62,124 nucleotides of DNA from Deinococcus arboris (GCF_009755355.1 NZ_WQLB01000025.1:1-62124); one strand, 5' to 3'; shown: positions 36,087-45,571, numbered from the stretch's first letter. A program made the numbers and translations. The notes: generated by a model not told the origin, from the sequence alone.

Positions 36087-37110
36087 TCACCAGGATAGAC
36101 AGCAGCCCGCCCGTAACGCCGAAGCGGCAAAAAACGAGAGCACGAGATTCTTCCGCCGTACTTGTCCGAAGCCTACCCGCCAGCGTTGCTTGAGGTCGCT
36201 CAGCGTTCGGAAACAGGCGTTCCCCAACACGTTGCGCTTGATATACGCCCACAACCACTCAACAGGGTTGCACTCCGGCGCGTATGCGGGCAGGTACTCA
36301 ATGTTCAATCGTGGCTCGGCCGCCACGAACGCCTGGACACTCTTCGCCCGATGAACTGCCGCGCGATCAAGGAACACGATGACTTTCCCGGGAATAGGGT
36401 CCAGAAGGTGTTGCAGGAACGCCTGGACCTGCACCACTTTCACGGCATGCTCGTAGGTGTGTTGGTAGACCTTGCCGGAACTGGCAAGTCCCGCGATGAT
36501 CGACAGACTTTTCCAGTTCAGCTTGGATTCGACCGTTGGGGTTTGTCCGCAAGGCGCCCAGGTTTTCACCACCGTTGTTTTCAGGCTTGATCCTGACTCA
36601 GCGGCGAAGACGATGGTGGCACCCTGCTCTACGGCTTTTTTGCGAGTTCAAGATAGATATTATCCACCCAGTAAGCGATGGCCTGCTCATCTCATTATAA
36701 GGCCCGTTTCTCAGGTGTCTGGTGGGGCCAGCCGAGCTGATGGAGCAACTTGCGGACATGATCATGGTGGTACCACACGCCGAAGGTGATGCCGATCAGA
36801 TCAGCGGCGCGCGTGGTTGTCCACGATTCCTGCTTGTGACCACGCGCTTTGGGGCCTGGTCGGAGCAGCTCAACTAGCTGGCTTTTCTGCTCGCAGGTCA
36901 GGGCAGCTGGCTGACCGGTGGCAACAGTGGCTCTCAATGCGGCTTCCCCTTCAGCCCGGTAGCGCTTGATCCAGGTACTGATGGTGGTCATCGAGACGCT
37001 GAAGTGCTAAGCGAGGGTGCTGCGGGCTTCGCCTTGCTGGATGAGCCTGGCAGCTTCGAGGCGGCGTTCCTCAAGTTGCTGTCGGGGAACCAGGCCGATT
37101 GCATCCCGAG
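36087..37110 (-). mobile_element. IS630-family element, decayed
   Basis: The N-terminal part (36695-37110, minus) reads GEARSTLA-stop-HFSVSMTTISTWIKRYRAEGEA with an in-frame TAG near 37006. The catalytic part (36087-36600) reads ATIVFAAESGSSLKTT, IVFLDRAAVHRAK and YLPAYAPECNPVEWLWAYIK in another frame. The first catalytic Asp seems replaced (FAAES where FADES is usual). It is a two-frame IS630 transposase inactivated by stop, frameshift and substitution. Confidence 0.75.
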
Positions 37111-37223
37111 CCCCTACCAGCCCTGCAATGAGATTTTTACCGCCGTCAGTAAGTACGGAGAACCATGACCAGGATGGTTCTTAAGACCCAGTCTGCACCT
37201 GTTGAGCACAGTATTATGCAGCG

Positions 37224-37510
37224 GTGAAGGCCGTCCAACAAGCAGCACAGACGGCTGGTTTCCACATGGTCTCGAACGCTGCCGCGCCTGCGCTGCTCCC
37301 TCAGCCGCAGACCTCCGGTGGGCGGGCGTCTGTCCGACGGCCCTGGGTTATAGCTCTGCGCCTCCAGCAGGTCGTCAATCACGGCGAATGGGGTGCCGCC
37401 ATGCACCTCGCCTCCCTGCACTTCCAGCAAGGAAAATGGAGCAGGCGCTCGCCGCGCTGCATCAGGTCGAGCTGCTACAACTGGAGCCACCAGACGCAGC
37501 GCTTTGGCAC
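37224..37510 (+). pseudogene. Possible TPR-protein relic
   Basis: Plus-strand frames give HGEWGAAMHLASLHFQQGKW and, after a frame change, EQALAALHQVELLQLEPPDAAL, which reads like one TPR unit with a trailing helix. It resembles the end of a large regulator. Support is limited to one unit. The long minus-strand frame over it is a shadow. Confidence 0.3.
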
Positions 37511-37554
37511 TAGGCCATGACCCAAATTCTGACGGACAAGCTCTGAAGCAGCGA

Positions 37555-37871
37555 TTCAGGCATTCCCTGTGCTCCCCACTGTTGAGCACATCCAAGTCGT
37601 TTCCACAGCCCGTTGCAACAACTTGGTCGAGCAATCGCATCGCCTGGCTCGGCAGCGGGAACGTGCTCAACTCAAGTTCAAGCGACGACAGAGAACGCAG
37701 GAATTCCTCGCGCTCCACGCCCGAACCTCGAATCTTCACTGGCATACTTGCACGACACTCTCTGCCCTCCTGAGACGAACCCACCAGACCGCAGCCCTGC
37801 GATTCTGGTACCTTGGGAATCAAGCGGCCTGCTGCGCCACTCCGGCCCACCACAGTTAAGTTGCCAGAACC
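37555..37871 (+). mobile_element. IS6-family 3' end relic
   Basis: It encodes the C-terminus of an IS6 transposase: VLPTVEHIQVVSTARCNNLVEQ, RRQRTQEFLALHARTSNLH and RTHQTAALRFW. It ends with the terminal repeat AAGTTGCCAGAACC (to 37871), the same right end as relics at 6237 and 47451. The 5' two-thirds are gone. Confidence 0.75.
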
Positions 37872-38051
37872 CTGGGCGGAGATAACGCTGTTCGGGTAGG
37901 GTGAGCCATGTATTCAGTTGAAGTAGGTCCTCACTGTATGCCAGTCGCTTGGTGGTGAATCCCGTACGTTCAATCTGACCATGACACTGAAACAAAAGGT
38001 GAGAGCACATCGCAGCTGGTCAGGCGAGCGTAACATCTAGCCGTTTGGTAG

Positions 38052-39071
38052 TCAGCGTCGGCGCAGATTGGCGTCTGTCAGGGCTGGTGGCGCGTCATTC
38101 TTTTCCTGAGGTGCCAGGTCAAGGCCGGGCGCAACGATCTTATCGAGAGCGTCCAGCACGTCAGGCGACAGCATCGTCGTTGCGGCAGCCAGTTGTGACT
38201 CTAAATGCTCCACCGTGCGGGGTCCGATCAGCGCGCTGGTGACTGCCGGATGAGCATTCACGAATCCCAGGGCCAGTTGAATCATCGTCAGGCCCGCCTC
38301 ATCCGCTACTTTGGCCAGTTGCTCCACAGCATCCAGTTTGGCGCGGTTGGCCAGCAATGCCGTATCGAAGCGCTGCGGCATGAAACTGGAACGGCTGGTG
38401 CTCACTTCCTGTCCTTCACGGACGGCGCCAGACAGCCAACCTGAAGCCAGCGGACTCCACACCAGGACACCCAGACCATACTGCTCCGCCACAGGCAGCA
38501 CATGGCTTTCAGCGCCGCGCTGCAGAATGGAGTAGCTGGGCTGCTCTGTCACGTAGCGGCTGAAATGGTGCGTCTGGGCAGCCCACTGGGCCTGCACCAT
38601 ACGGTAAGCCGGAAAGGTCGAGGAACCGAAATAGCGGATTTTGCCGGCGCGCTGCAGATCCGTCAGCGCCGCCAGGGTTTCTTCATCACTGGTTCTTGGA
38701 TCCCAGCGGTGAATCTGGAAGAGGTCGATGTGGTCGACGCCGAGACGGTGCAAACTGCTGTCCAGCGCTTTAAACAGCCAGTGACGCGAGCTGCCCTGGC
38801 GATTTGGCCCTTCGCCCATAGGCAGACTGGCCTTGGTGGCCAGCAGAATATCGTCACGCCGACCCGCAATTGCTTTTCCGACCAGTTCCTCAGATTCTCC
38901 TCCACTGTAGACATCGGCGGTGTCGATCAGATTGATGCCCGCATTGAGAGCGGCGTCAACGAGAGCGGTCACCTCATCTTGAGACGTGCGGCCGATTCGA
39001 CCGAAATTCATGGCGCCGAGGGACAAGGTACTGACCTGAACGCCGGTGCGACCTAGGGTGCGGTACTGCAT
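38052..39071 (-). CDS. Aldo-keto reductase
   Basis: The ATG at 39071 shares a base with the upstream gene's TGA (TGATG) and has AAAGGAGAG upstream, giving 339 aa. The catalytic tetrad is D50, Y55, K80 and H121 (LIDTADVYSGGESE, LLATKASLPMGEG, LFQIHRWD), and the C-terminal cofactor segment ALIGPRTVEHLESQLAA is typical. It is an NADPH-dependent carbonyl reductase in the AKR superfamily, YajO/Gpr-type branch. Translational coupling to the hydrolase upstream suggests a shared substrate pathway, probably under the TetR gene on the other strand. Confidence 0.95.
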   Translation of the reverse strand: MQYRTLGRTGVQVSTLSLGAMNFGRIGRTSQDEVTALVDAALNAGINLIDTADVYSGGESEELVGKAIAGRRDDILLATKASLPMGEGPNRQGSSRHWLFKALDSSLHRLGVDHIDLFQIHRWDPRTSDEETLAALTDLQRAGKIRYFGSSTFPAYRMVQAQWAAQTHHFSRYVTEQPSYSILQRGAESHVLPVAEQYGLGVLVWSPLASGWLSGAVREGQEVSTSRSSFMPQRFDTALLANRAKLDAVEQLAKVADEAGLTMIQLALGFVNAHPAVTSALIGPRTVEHLESQLAAATTMLSPDVLDALDKIVAPGLDLAPQEKNDAPPALTDANLRRR

Positions 39072-40018
39072 CAAAATCTCTCCTTTTGAAAAGGGTGCTC
39101 TGATTTGTCTTCAAGCCGTGCCAGGGAATGGGGCGCGGCGGCCAGTGTGCTGCGAACGGTTGACCAACTGCTATCTTGCGGATGAAGTGCGCTCCGCAGG
39201 TAAGCCCAGGTCACCTGCTGAATGAGCGCAACACGCTCCGGACTTTCATCGGTCGTTTCTGCCGCTTCGTAACCTGGAATGCCTCCAAGCGAGATGGCGG
39301 CGCCAGTAATGGTGAGCAGCGACTTGGCCCCGGGGCTCAAGCGGTAGGGATCAGCCCGCCAATCCGCTCCTCTCAGACTCATGGACGAGGTTTCGTGGTC
39401 ACCAGCCACTACTAGGGCGGGGGTGCGCATATCTGCAAAACTGACGTTTAAGAAAGGAAAGCGCCTGGCCGTTGTGGGGCTGAGATCGGCGCCGCCTCGG
39501 CCAGGGGGCGCCAGCAGAACGCCAGCCTGGATACGAGCGTCTGATAGATCTTCACCTGGCTGTCCCTGGCCGTCCAGCACCCGTGCGCCCAACAGAACCC
39601 CAACCGTGTGACCTCCCCAAGAATGGCCCGCCGCCGCGACGCGCCCATGATCAAGGCGGCCACCTAGTCCAGGAACCGCGTCTTCGATCTGAGGCAGATG
39701 ATCAAGGATGTGCTTGAGATCTTCAACGCGAGACCGCCAGATTTCAGGTCGTCTAGGATCGTCAGAGGGGAGACGGAGCATTCTGGAATCCAGGTGAGTA
39801 ACCTGAACGACAGCGAAGCCGTGGGCTGCCCAGAAGTCGGTCAGCGGTCCATACCCGTAGAGCGACGAGCCGTGACCATGTGAAAACAGGATGACTGGCA
39901 ACTGCTGGCCCGTCAGGGGCGCAGTGACGCGAACCTGAATGTCCTCTCCTCGACTTGGCGCCGGGAGAACGATGGGCGTCACAGAAAGGATGGGTGCCGC
40001 GGGAGGAAGCAGAGACAT
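39071..40018 (-). CDS. Alpha/beta hydrolase, PAF-acetylhydrolase/dienelactone-hydrolase-like
   Basis: I take the ATG at 40018 (MSLLPPAAPILS, 315 aa); an alternative at 40090 adds 24 residues of uncertain value. Elements: VILFSHGHGSS oxyanion region at 42-52, nucleophile S133 in AAGHSWGGHTVG, and PALVVAGDHETSS with an acid and His. It is a serine hydrolase of unknown substrate in the platelet-activating-factor-acetylhydrolase-like group. It couples to the aldo-keto reductase by TGATG. Upstream is the divergent TetR gene. Confidence 0.9.
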   Translation of the reverse strand: MSLLPPAAPILSVTPIVLPAPSRGEDIQVRVTAPLTGQQLPVILFSHGHGSSLYGYGPLTDFWAAHGFAVVQVTHLDSRMLRLPSDDPRRPEIWRSRVEDLKHILDHLPQIEDAVPGLGGRLDHGRVAAAGHSWGGHTVGVLLGARVLDGQGQPGEDLSDARIQAGVLLAPPGRGGADLSPTTARRFPFLNVSFADMRTPALVVAGDHETSSMSLRGADWRADPYRLSPGAKSLLTITGAAISLGGIPGYEAAETTDESPERVALIQQVTWAYLRSALHPQDSSWSTVRSTLAAAPHSLARLEDKSEHPFQKERF

Positions 40019-40248
40019 TTTCAGCTGCTTGATGAGCTGGCACTCAAGTTGAGCGGAACGGTGCCGAATTTCACGAGCATGAGCAAGCATTGGGACGGAA
40101 GGTGGAGGTCGTTGGGTCTGTCTACAGGAGTGAGGCAGCCCTCAGACCAGCTGAGTGTGGATTCGTTCATAACTGTGGTCCTCCGAGAGGACGCGGCCCT
40201 CACGGCCGAGCTCGCCCCCTGCTTGGGCGCCCCCCGAAGTGCTATCTT

Positions 40249-40293
40249 CAAGTGGAACGCTGTGCCATAAGATATGGAACAATGATCCACTTG
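40249..40293. promoter_or_regulatory. Inverted repeat pair before TetR gene
   Basis: CAAGTGGA (40249-40256) and TCCACTTG (40286-40293) are exact inverted copies 29 bases apart, ending 26 bases before the TetR start. A TetR dimer pair could bind them, or they could flank the promoter. The hydrolase gene starts 230 bases to the left. The spacing is unusual for TetR, so support is moderate. Confidence 0.35.
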
Positions 40294-40319
40294 TCAACTT
40301 CAGGAGGCCACCTATCAAA

Positions 40320-40940
40320 ATGACGACAAATGAACTGCACTCTAAAGAACCGTCAGGGAAGCGGGTAGACGCCCGGCGAAATGCACAAACCGTTCTTGAC
40401 GCTGCTGCAGAACTGTTCGTCACTTTCGGCGTCGATGTTCCCGTACGGGATATCGCTGCCCGAGCTGGCGTAGGGACAGGGACGCTATACCGCCATTTCC
40501 CAACTCGGGCTGATCTCATCGTGGCGGTTTACCGGCATCAGGTGGATACCTGCGCAGAAGTAGGGGAGGATCTACTCAGGAGCGCAGCGCCGTACGCCGC
40601 ACTCAAACAGTGGATTCATCTTTTTGCTGATTTTCTGATCACCAAGCAGGGGTTGGCCAGTGTCATGCAGTCTACTGACCCTAGCTACAGCGCGCTGCAC
40701 ACCTACTTTCTCGAACGACTGGTGCCCGTGGGTGCACAGCTGATCGGTGCCGCTGCAGCAGCCAGCAAGATCCGTAGAGACGTCACCGCGTTTGAGTTGC
40801 TGCGGGGGGTGGGCAACCTGTGTATCGGTGCGGGCAGCACACCTGATTACAGTGCCAGGCGTCTGATCGATGTGCTGCTTGATGGCCTTTGCTCCATACC
40901 CTTAGAGGACTCGGTTTCGGAAGTGGCGGTCCGGCAGTAA
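40320..40940 (+). CDS. TetR-family regulator
   Basis: The ATG at 40320 follows AGGAGG (40302-40307), giving 206 aa. The N-terminal helix-turn-helix is clear (NAQTVLDAAAELFVTFGVDVPV, IAARAGVGTGTLYRHFPTRADL) and the C-terminal 130 residues are a helical ligand-binding domain (TetR_C-like, SbtR-type). It faces away from the hydrolase/aldo-keto reductase pair, its probable target. Confidence 0.93.
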   Translation: MTTNELHSKEPSGKRVDARRNAQTVLDAAAELFVTFGVDVPVRDIAARAGVGTGTLYRHFPTRADLIVAVYRHQVDTCAEVGEDLLRSAAPYAALKQWIHLFADFLITKQGLASVMQSTDPSYSALHTYFLERLVPVGAQLIGAAAAASKIRRDVTAFELLRGVGNLCIGAGSTPDYSARRLIDVLLDGLCSIPLEDSVSEVAVRQ

Positions 40941-40944
40941 AGCT

Positions 40945-41237
40945 AAAGAAGCGAGTGTTTTGCGCAGCCGACATCCACGCACATTTCATCGAGCGTGGTT
41001 CCCGGTGGCAGAGGCCCTGGGCAAAGAGATCGCTGAAGTTGATGCACCACGTGCGGATAGATTCACGGGTCCCGCAGATGCCCCGCTCCAGCAACAGTTC
41101 TTCGACATCGCGGTCGCTCAGGGTAATCGGTGGTCGAGCCACACAGCGTACCCAATGACCGCGAGAGGGAACCGGTAGCCGGGGAGCTTCTGGCCACTCA
41201 ACACCGCGTCACCCCACCCCAACAACTTGCCACAACC
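40945..41237 (-). mobile_element. IS6-family 5' end relic
   Basis: On the minus strand GGTTGTGGCAAGTTG (rc of 41223-41237) is the left terminal repeat. It is followed by YRFPLAVIGYAVW, RLPLSDRDVEELLLERG and CGTRESIRTWCINFSDLFAQ, the IS6 N-terminal domain. It stops near 40945 beside the TetR gene. Catalytic domain absent. Confidence 0.7.
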
Positions 41238-41468
41238 GCTGTGGACCGTTCATGGCCATTGGCGCGAGCGGGCGGCCAGAGTGCCCCCGAAGAAAAAGAC
41301 TTTGGCTGCAGAGCCACTCGGCCGTGAACCTTTGGAAAAGTCTTAAACACTCGCTGTCAAGAGCGGGCAGCGCTGGCAGAGCAATCAAGATCAGGCCAAT
41401 GGGGTCGCTTGTTCACTGTTCGGCAAGTGGTGAGCCCCCATGTCCTGATGGTGAAATATTCTCAGCGG

Positions 41469-42257
41469 TCACCCAGCGGCCAGCCGGAGCGCGAGTGCGT
41501 ATCGGCGCTCTACCTCCGGCCAGTTCACCACAGTCCAGAAAGCCTGCACATAGTCGGCCCGGCGATTCTGATAGTGCAGGTAGTAAGCATGCTCCCAAAC
41601 GTCCAGTCCCAGAAGGGGATACACGCCCGCTGCCAGGGGTGAATCCTGATTGGGTGTGGTCATGACTCGGAGTCGCCCTGTGCGTTCCAGAACCAGCCAG
41701 GCCCAGCCTGACCCAAATCGGCCGAGTGCGGCGGCACTCAAAGCTTGACGAAAGGCGTCCAGACTTCCGAATTGACCGCGCAACTGTGCCCCAAGGAGCC
41801 CACCAGGTTCAGGAACGCGGTTGAGGCTCTTGGGCGTCAGGCCCGTCCAGAACAGACTGTGATTATGGTGACCGCCTGCACTGTTGCGGACGGCCTCCTG
41901 AACATTCGCTGGCACCTCGCTCAAACGCATGATCAGCTCAGTCACCTCAAGGTGCTGGAAGGCTGGCGCAGACTCCAGCGCCTTGTTGAGATTGGCGACG
42001 TATGCCGCGTGGTGCTTGCTGTGATGAAGCGCCATGGTCTGTGCATCCAGAGCAGGTTCCAAGGCGTCGGCAGCGTAAGGCAGCGCTGGCAGGGAAAAAG
42101 GGTATCGGCCCAGGTCGGGGGTCAAGCCGGTGGCGTTCACTGGAACGGTGGTGAGGCTCGTGTTTTGAGCTGCTGCCGCTGCGCGGCCTAGGGTGAGCCA
42201 TCCAGCGATCACCGCACCCATTCGGAGTGTTGAACGACGTGTCCACGAAGTAAACAT
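41469..42257 (-). CDS. Exported Fe/Mn superoxide dismutase
   Basis: The 262-aa protein is longer than cytoplasmic SODs because of an N-terminal leader with twin arginines and a hydrophobic stretch (TRRSTLRMGAVIAGWLTLG, then AAAAAQ), suggesting Tat export. The core is a complete Fe/Mn SOD with metal ligands H78, H133 (GGHHNHSLFW), D219 and H223 (GLDVWEHAYYLHY). It would remove superoxide outside the cytoplasm. It ends a three-gene leftward run with an AhpD-like protein and a secreted protein. The choice of Fe or Mn cannot be read from this. Confidence 0.95.
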   Translation of the reverse strand: MFTSWTRRSTLRMGAVIAGWLTLGRAAAAAQNTSLTTVPVNATGLTPDLGRYPFSLPALPYAADALEPALDAQTMALHHSKHHAAYVANLNKALESAPAFQHLEVTELIMRLSEVPANVQEAVRNSAGGHHNHSLFWTGLTPKSLNRVPEPGGLLGAQLRGQFGSLDAFRQALSAAALGRFGSGWAWLVLERTGRLRVMTTPNQDSPLAAGVYPLLGLDVWEHAYYLHYQNRRADYVQAFWTVVNWPEVERRYALALRLAAG

Positions 42258-42338
42258 GGAAGACCTCTCATGACGGTCATTGAGAAGGGGGAAACCATGC
42301 GGCCTCCCCCAGCGAGTGATGGAGCGGCGTGCCGGCGT

Positions 42339-42884
42339 TTACTGGCCCGCCGGGCGCAGCTTTACGCCAGGGAAGTCCACAGGGACTTGTAGGGCCACGT
42401 TGACGTAGTTCGTGAAGAGATTCAGAGCCACGTGGGCGATGATTTCAACGATGCTTTCATCGTTGAATCCAGCGGCGCGCAGGTGGTCCACTTCGGCATC
42501 ACTCACCTGCCCGCGGCCGCGCACCAACTTCAGGGCGAAGCGGAGGGCGGCGGCTGTTCTCGGGTCATTGGCTTCGCCGACCTGCGCGGCGTCCATCTCG
42601 TCCTTGGTGGCCCCAGCCTTCCGGCCCAGCGCCGTGTGTGCAGCCAGGCAGTATTCACAGTCGTTCAGATTGGCGATGGCCACGGCAAGTTGCTCGCCGA
42701 GTTTGGCGCCCAGACTTCCGCTGCCCAGCGCACCAAAGCTGCCCCACATGCTGCGCAGCGCGGCCGGTGAGTTGGCGACGGCACGGAACATGTTGGGCGT
42801 AGCGCCAAAGGCAGCCTGCACTTCCTCAAGCACTTGCTGGCGGTCAGGGGTCAGGTCGGTGTTCAGCAGTTGAACTCGGGACAT
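42339..42884 (-). CDS. AhpD/carboxymuconolactone-decarboxylase-like peroxidase
   Basis: The 181-aa protein carries the AhpD active-site C76-E-Y-C79 with H83 (NDCEYCLAAHTALGRKAGAT) in a CMD domain, and an N-terminal helix bundle (QVLEEVQAAFGATPNMFRAVA). It is peroxidase- or alkylhydroperoxidase-type by motif. It lies 81 bases upstream of the SOD gene on the same strand, so removal of superoxide could feed peroxide handling. Confidence 0.92.
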   Translation of the reverse strand: MSRVQLLNTDLTPDRQQVLEEVQAAFGATPNMFRAVANSPAALRSMWGSFGALGSGSLGAKLGEQLAVAIANLNDCEYCLAAHTALGRKAGATKDEMDAAQVGEANDPRTAAALRFALKLVRGRGQVSDAEVDHLRAAGFNDESIVEIIAHVALNLFTNYVNVALQVPVDFPGVKLRPAGQ

Positions 42885-42939
42885 AATGGTCTCCAGGTGG
42901 ATTGAGGACGTGAAAATCGGGTTAGTCGTGCCGCGCTGA

Positions 42940-43689
42940 TTAGCGGATCGTGCCGGGCAGGCTCAGGTCACCGGAGGCGACCTTGAAGACGTCCGTCACG
43001 CAGAGCAGCGGGCTGTGAAGATTGGCATTCACGCGCAGGGCTGCGGTGACGCCGTCGTACTTGAAGGTTTTAGAAAAGCCCAGTTCTTTCAGAGGCACTT
43101 CGATCTGAACGGTGTTGGCACGCAGATCAAGCTGGTAACCAGGGCTGTCGATCAAGATGGGCAGATTGGGCCAGGTGGCGGGCAACTTCGGCTTGGCGCC
43201 TGCAGGAATGTCCTTGACCTTCAGGGCCCCTTGGCCGCAGGCGTCATCCGGCACCAGAACCACCCAGTGCGAATGCCACAAGTTGCCGTCATTCTTCGGG
43301 TTGCCGTCACCGTTCTCGTCGTACAGAGGGGTATCGTCGAAGTCAGGGTGGGCAGTGGCGGCCAGCGCCAGGACACCCTGAGCCTTGTCAAAGCCAACCG
43401 CGCTGGAATCGAGAGAAGTGGGCCACACGTAGCTGTACACCTGACTGCCTGCGAGCTTGCCAGTGGCGGTGGGGAGCATCACGCCAGCCTTGGCGCTGGT
43501 CTGCATCTGAAACACCAGGTGCGTGCCCGTGCTGGTGACCTGAGTGCGCACGATGTCGTAGTCCGCCAGTTTGGCCTGTCCGGCCGTGCTGGTGATGGCA
43601 CCTGTGCCGTGATCGTGCCCGCTGCCGCCCGCCAGGGCGGCGCTGAGAACAGCGAAAAGACCGAAAGCGGAGAAGAAACGACGCTTCAT
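42940..43689 (-). CDS. Secreted protein of unknown function
   Basis: The 249-aa protein has a signal peptide (MKRRFFSAFGLFAVLSAALA, then GGSGHDHG) and a mature part without membrane segments. A histidine-rich HDHG lies just past the cleavage site. It has a DENGDGNPKND loop that looks calcium-binding, and two cysteines (DDACGQG, LLCVT). I do not recognise the family; the mature part looks beta-rich. It sits 55 bases upstream of the AhpD-like gene and has its own promoter downstream of the MarR terminator. Confidence 0.8.
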   Translation of the reverse strand: MKRRFFSAFGLFAVLSAALAGGSGHDHGTGAITSTAGQAKLADYDIVRTQVTSTGTHLVFQMQTSAKAGVMLPTATGKLAGSQVYSYVWPTSLDSSAVGFDKAQGVLALAATAHPDFDDTPLYDENGDGNPKNDGNLWHSHWVVLVPDDACGQGALKVKDIPAGAKPKLPATWPNLPILIDSPGYQLDLRANTVQIEVPLKELGFSKTFKYDGVTAALRVNANLHSPLLCVTDVFKVASGDLSLPGTIR

Positions 43690-43764
43690 AACAACCTCCT
43701 GAGAGTGGCTCAGGTCAGGCCGTCAGAGGGCAGGCGTCACCTGCCAGACGGCGTGACCGTATGG

Positions 43765-43794
43765 GAAAAAAACGAAACCGGGAGAAACTCGGTT
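43765..43794 (-). terminator. Rho-independent terminator of MarR gene
   Basis: On the minus strand, AACCG and CGGTT flank a loop at 43776-43794, with one A-C mismatch and a further G-C pair inside. A run of seven T (43766-43772 as A on the plus strand) follows. The stem overlaps the stop codon of the MarR gene. It separates that gene from the secreted-protein operon. Confidence 0.65.
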
Positions 43795-44465
43795 CAGCGG
43801 CGCTGCTCGATGTCGAGCCAGGTGCTCCAGGCGGCGCGCTGCTGTTCTGTGCTGCCGGACTCGTGCTCGTCGCAGTCCAGGCGGAGCGTCCGCTCGGCCA
43901 GCGGCGCGTCCATGAGGACACAGTGGTGAGGCCAGGCCGGGTCTGGGTGGTGGTGCGGCCTGAAATTCGCGCAGGTCACGCACAGCCGGGCCACCGAAAT
44001 GTCGCCGCACCTCTCCAGATGCCGGATGACCTTGCTCAACCCGCGAACAAACGTGGCCTGCTCTTCTGGGTTAAGGTCTGCCGTGGCCAGTTCCAGACTG
44101 TGAGGCCAGTTTGAAATGTGGGCCGCGACCTCGCTTCCCTCTAACGTCAGCGTCAGAGCCAGCGCGCGCGGGTTCCCCGGCGCCCGGTCTTTTTGAACCA
44201 GGGCCTTGGTGACCAGAACCCGGACGGCGTCACTGACAGTGGCGGCCGTCAGACCTAGATCTCGCGCGACAGCCCCTAGGGTTGCCGGCGTGTCGCCGCG
44301 CCGCCGAAGGAACACCAGAATCTGCATCTGTGTTGGCGAGAGTCCCAAAGCATTGGCATCCCGCCAGGCCCGCTGCTGCACTGCAAGTGCCAGTTTGGCT
44401 AAGCCCTCGCTGATGCTGGCATTGGGCATGTCCTCGGAGGAGTGGGCAGATGAAGTTGGGTGCAT
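43794..44465 (-). CDS. MarR-family regulator with Cys-rich C-terminal tail
   Basis: The 223-aa protein follows AAGGAGG and has a MarR winged helix (GLSPTQMQILVFLRRRGDT, GAVARDLGLTAATVSDAVRVLV). Beyond residue 150 is an unusual tail with C153, C162-X2-C165, C182, C198 and several His (LCVTCANFRPHHHPD, PHHCVL, LDCDEHE). It looks like a metal or redox centre. This extended MarR type is known but little studied. It precedes the secreted protein/AhpD/SOD run, which it may control. Confidence 0.88.
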   Translation of the reverse strand: MHPTSSAHSSEDMPNASISEGLAKLALAVQQRAWRDANALGLSPTQMQILVFLRRRGDTPATLGAVARDLGLTAATVSDAVRVLVTKALVQKDRAPGNPRALALTLTLEGSEVAAHISNWPHSLELATADLNPEEQATFVRGLSKVIRHLERCGDISVARLCVTCANFRPHHHPDPAWPHHCVLMDAPLAERTLRLDCDEHESGSTEQQRAAWSTWLDIEQRR

Positions 44466-44630
44466 ACATCCTCCTTCGGACTCCTAAATCATGCATCTTT
44501 GTTGCCTGTTAGTCAACACCGACAGTGAGGAATCCCCGATTGACTGCCTTGGTGTGGCCAGAACACTTGTTCCAGTCAAAAAAATATCGATTGCCTGCGC
44601 TCCGGACACCATTATGATTCTGGATGTTGC

Positions 44631-44645
44631 TTGCCAGCCGGGCAA
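44631..44645. promoter_or_regulatory. Palindrome copy 1, TTGCC-N5-GGCAA
   Basis: TTGCCAGCCGGGCAA is a palindromic site 211 bases before the XRE-cupin start and 166 bases before the divergent MarR start. Two further copies of the same pattern lie on either side of the XRE gene. Confidence 0.6.
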
Positions 44646-44820
44646 CCTATCCTCTAATCACCTTCAGGGCCTCTTCAGAAGGAGCAGTAGAGGATGCGCT
44701 ACTTGAACTCCACTGTAGGTGGGCGAGGTGACACCCGTCCCAAGTACTGGGGTCGACCAACGTGGGCCAGAGCGTCAGGTGATAATCGTCCGCCAATCTG
44801 GCAAAGGGTACATTTCTGCG

Positions 44821-44835
44821 TTGCCTTCGGGGCAA
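44821..44835. promoter_or_regulatory. Palindrome copy 2, TTGCC-N5-GGCAA
   Basis: TTGCCTTCGGGGCAA, extended to GCGTTGCC/GGCAACGC, is centred 28 bases before the GTG of the XRE-cupin gene. That position is suited to autorepression. Confidence 0.65.
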
Positions 44836-44855
44836 CGCAAGAATAAGATGACGAC

Positions 44856-45452
44856 GTGACCCATACTTCTAACATCGATTCGGCCACTGAGCTGCGCCGC
44901 CTGAGTCGGAAGCTCAAGTCACTTCGCGAAAGTCGAGATTGGACACTGGATGAATTGGCAGAGCGCACTGGTCTCTCTAAACCTTACCTCTCCCGTCTTG
45001 AAGCAGGGGAACGGCAACCCTCGATTGCCGCGCTCCTCAGCATCGCACAGACGTACAGCGTCACTGTGGCTGCCCTCTTCCAGGAGGAGCAGCAGGCGCC
45101 CCAGGTAGTCGTTCGGCAGGGCCAGCGCCCGCTGAAGACGGGCAACGGCCTGTTTCACACCAGCCTCTCCGAGCGCGGAGGCGAATTTAATCTCAGGCCC
45201 ATCCGAGTGATCGTACCTGTGGATCGGGCAGGTGGTGACCTCTATCAGCACGACGGTGAGGAGTGGTTGTACGTCCTCTCGGGGCACCTCCGGCTGATTC
45301 TGGGAAACGAACAGCATCTGCTCTCTGAAGGCGACGCAGCTCACTTTGATGCCAGAACGCCACACCGACTGGTGGCTGAAGGAGAGACTGACGCCGAGTT
45401 GCTCCTTGTGGCGACCGTGGCTCCGCGGCCTCTTCTGGGCAGTTACCTCTGA
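44856..45452 (+). CDS. XRE-cupin transcriptional regulator
   Basis: The 198-aa protein starts at GTG 44856. The N-terminal HTH_3 (RRLSRKLKSLRESRDWTLDEL, TGLSKPYLSRLEAGERQPS) is followed by a cupin 2 domain at about 100-195 (GEEWLYVLSGHLRLILG, FDARTPHRLVAE). XRE-cupin proteins bind palindromic DNA and sense small amines, amino acids or metals. Three copies of TTGCC-N5-GGCAA around the gene are the probable operators. The downstream MOSC/aminotransferase region may be its target. Confidence 0.93.
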   Translation: MTHTSNIDSATELRRLSRKLKSLRESRDWTLDELAERTGLSKPYLSRLEAGERQPSIAALLSIAQTYSVTVAALFQEEQQAPQVVVRQGQRPLKTGNGLFHTSLSERGGEFNLRPIRVIVPVDRAGGDLYQHDGEEWLYVLSGHLRLILGNEQHLLSEGDAAHFDARTPHRLVAEGETDAELLLVATVAPRPLLGSYL

Positions 45453-45571
45453 GCAGAACTTCAAGTTCTTGCTCCACCTTCTAAGCCCGGCGGCAACGAA
45501 TAGAACTCCGCAGCCAGTCCAATTCATTCACTGCGGTGTCCAGCTTTTAGGCAACTTCTATTACTCATTAG

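Noticed and set aside
37146..37853. 235-aa minus-strand open frame
   Set aside because: It is antisense to an IS6 3' end and to a TPR-like stretch on the plus strand.
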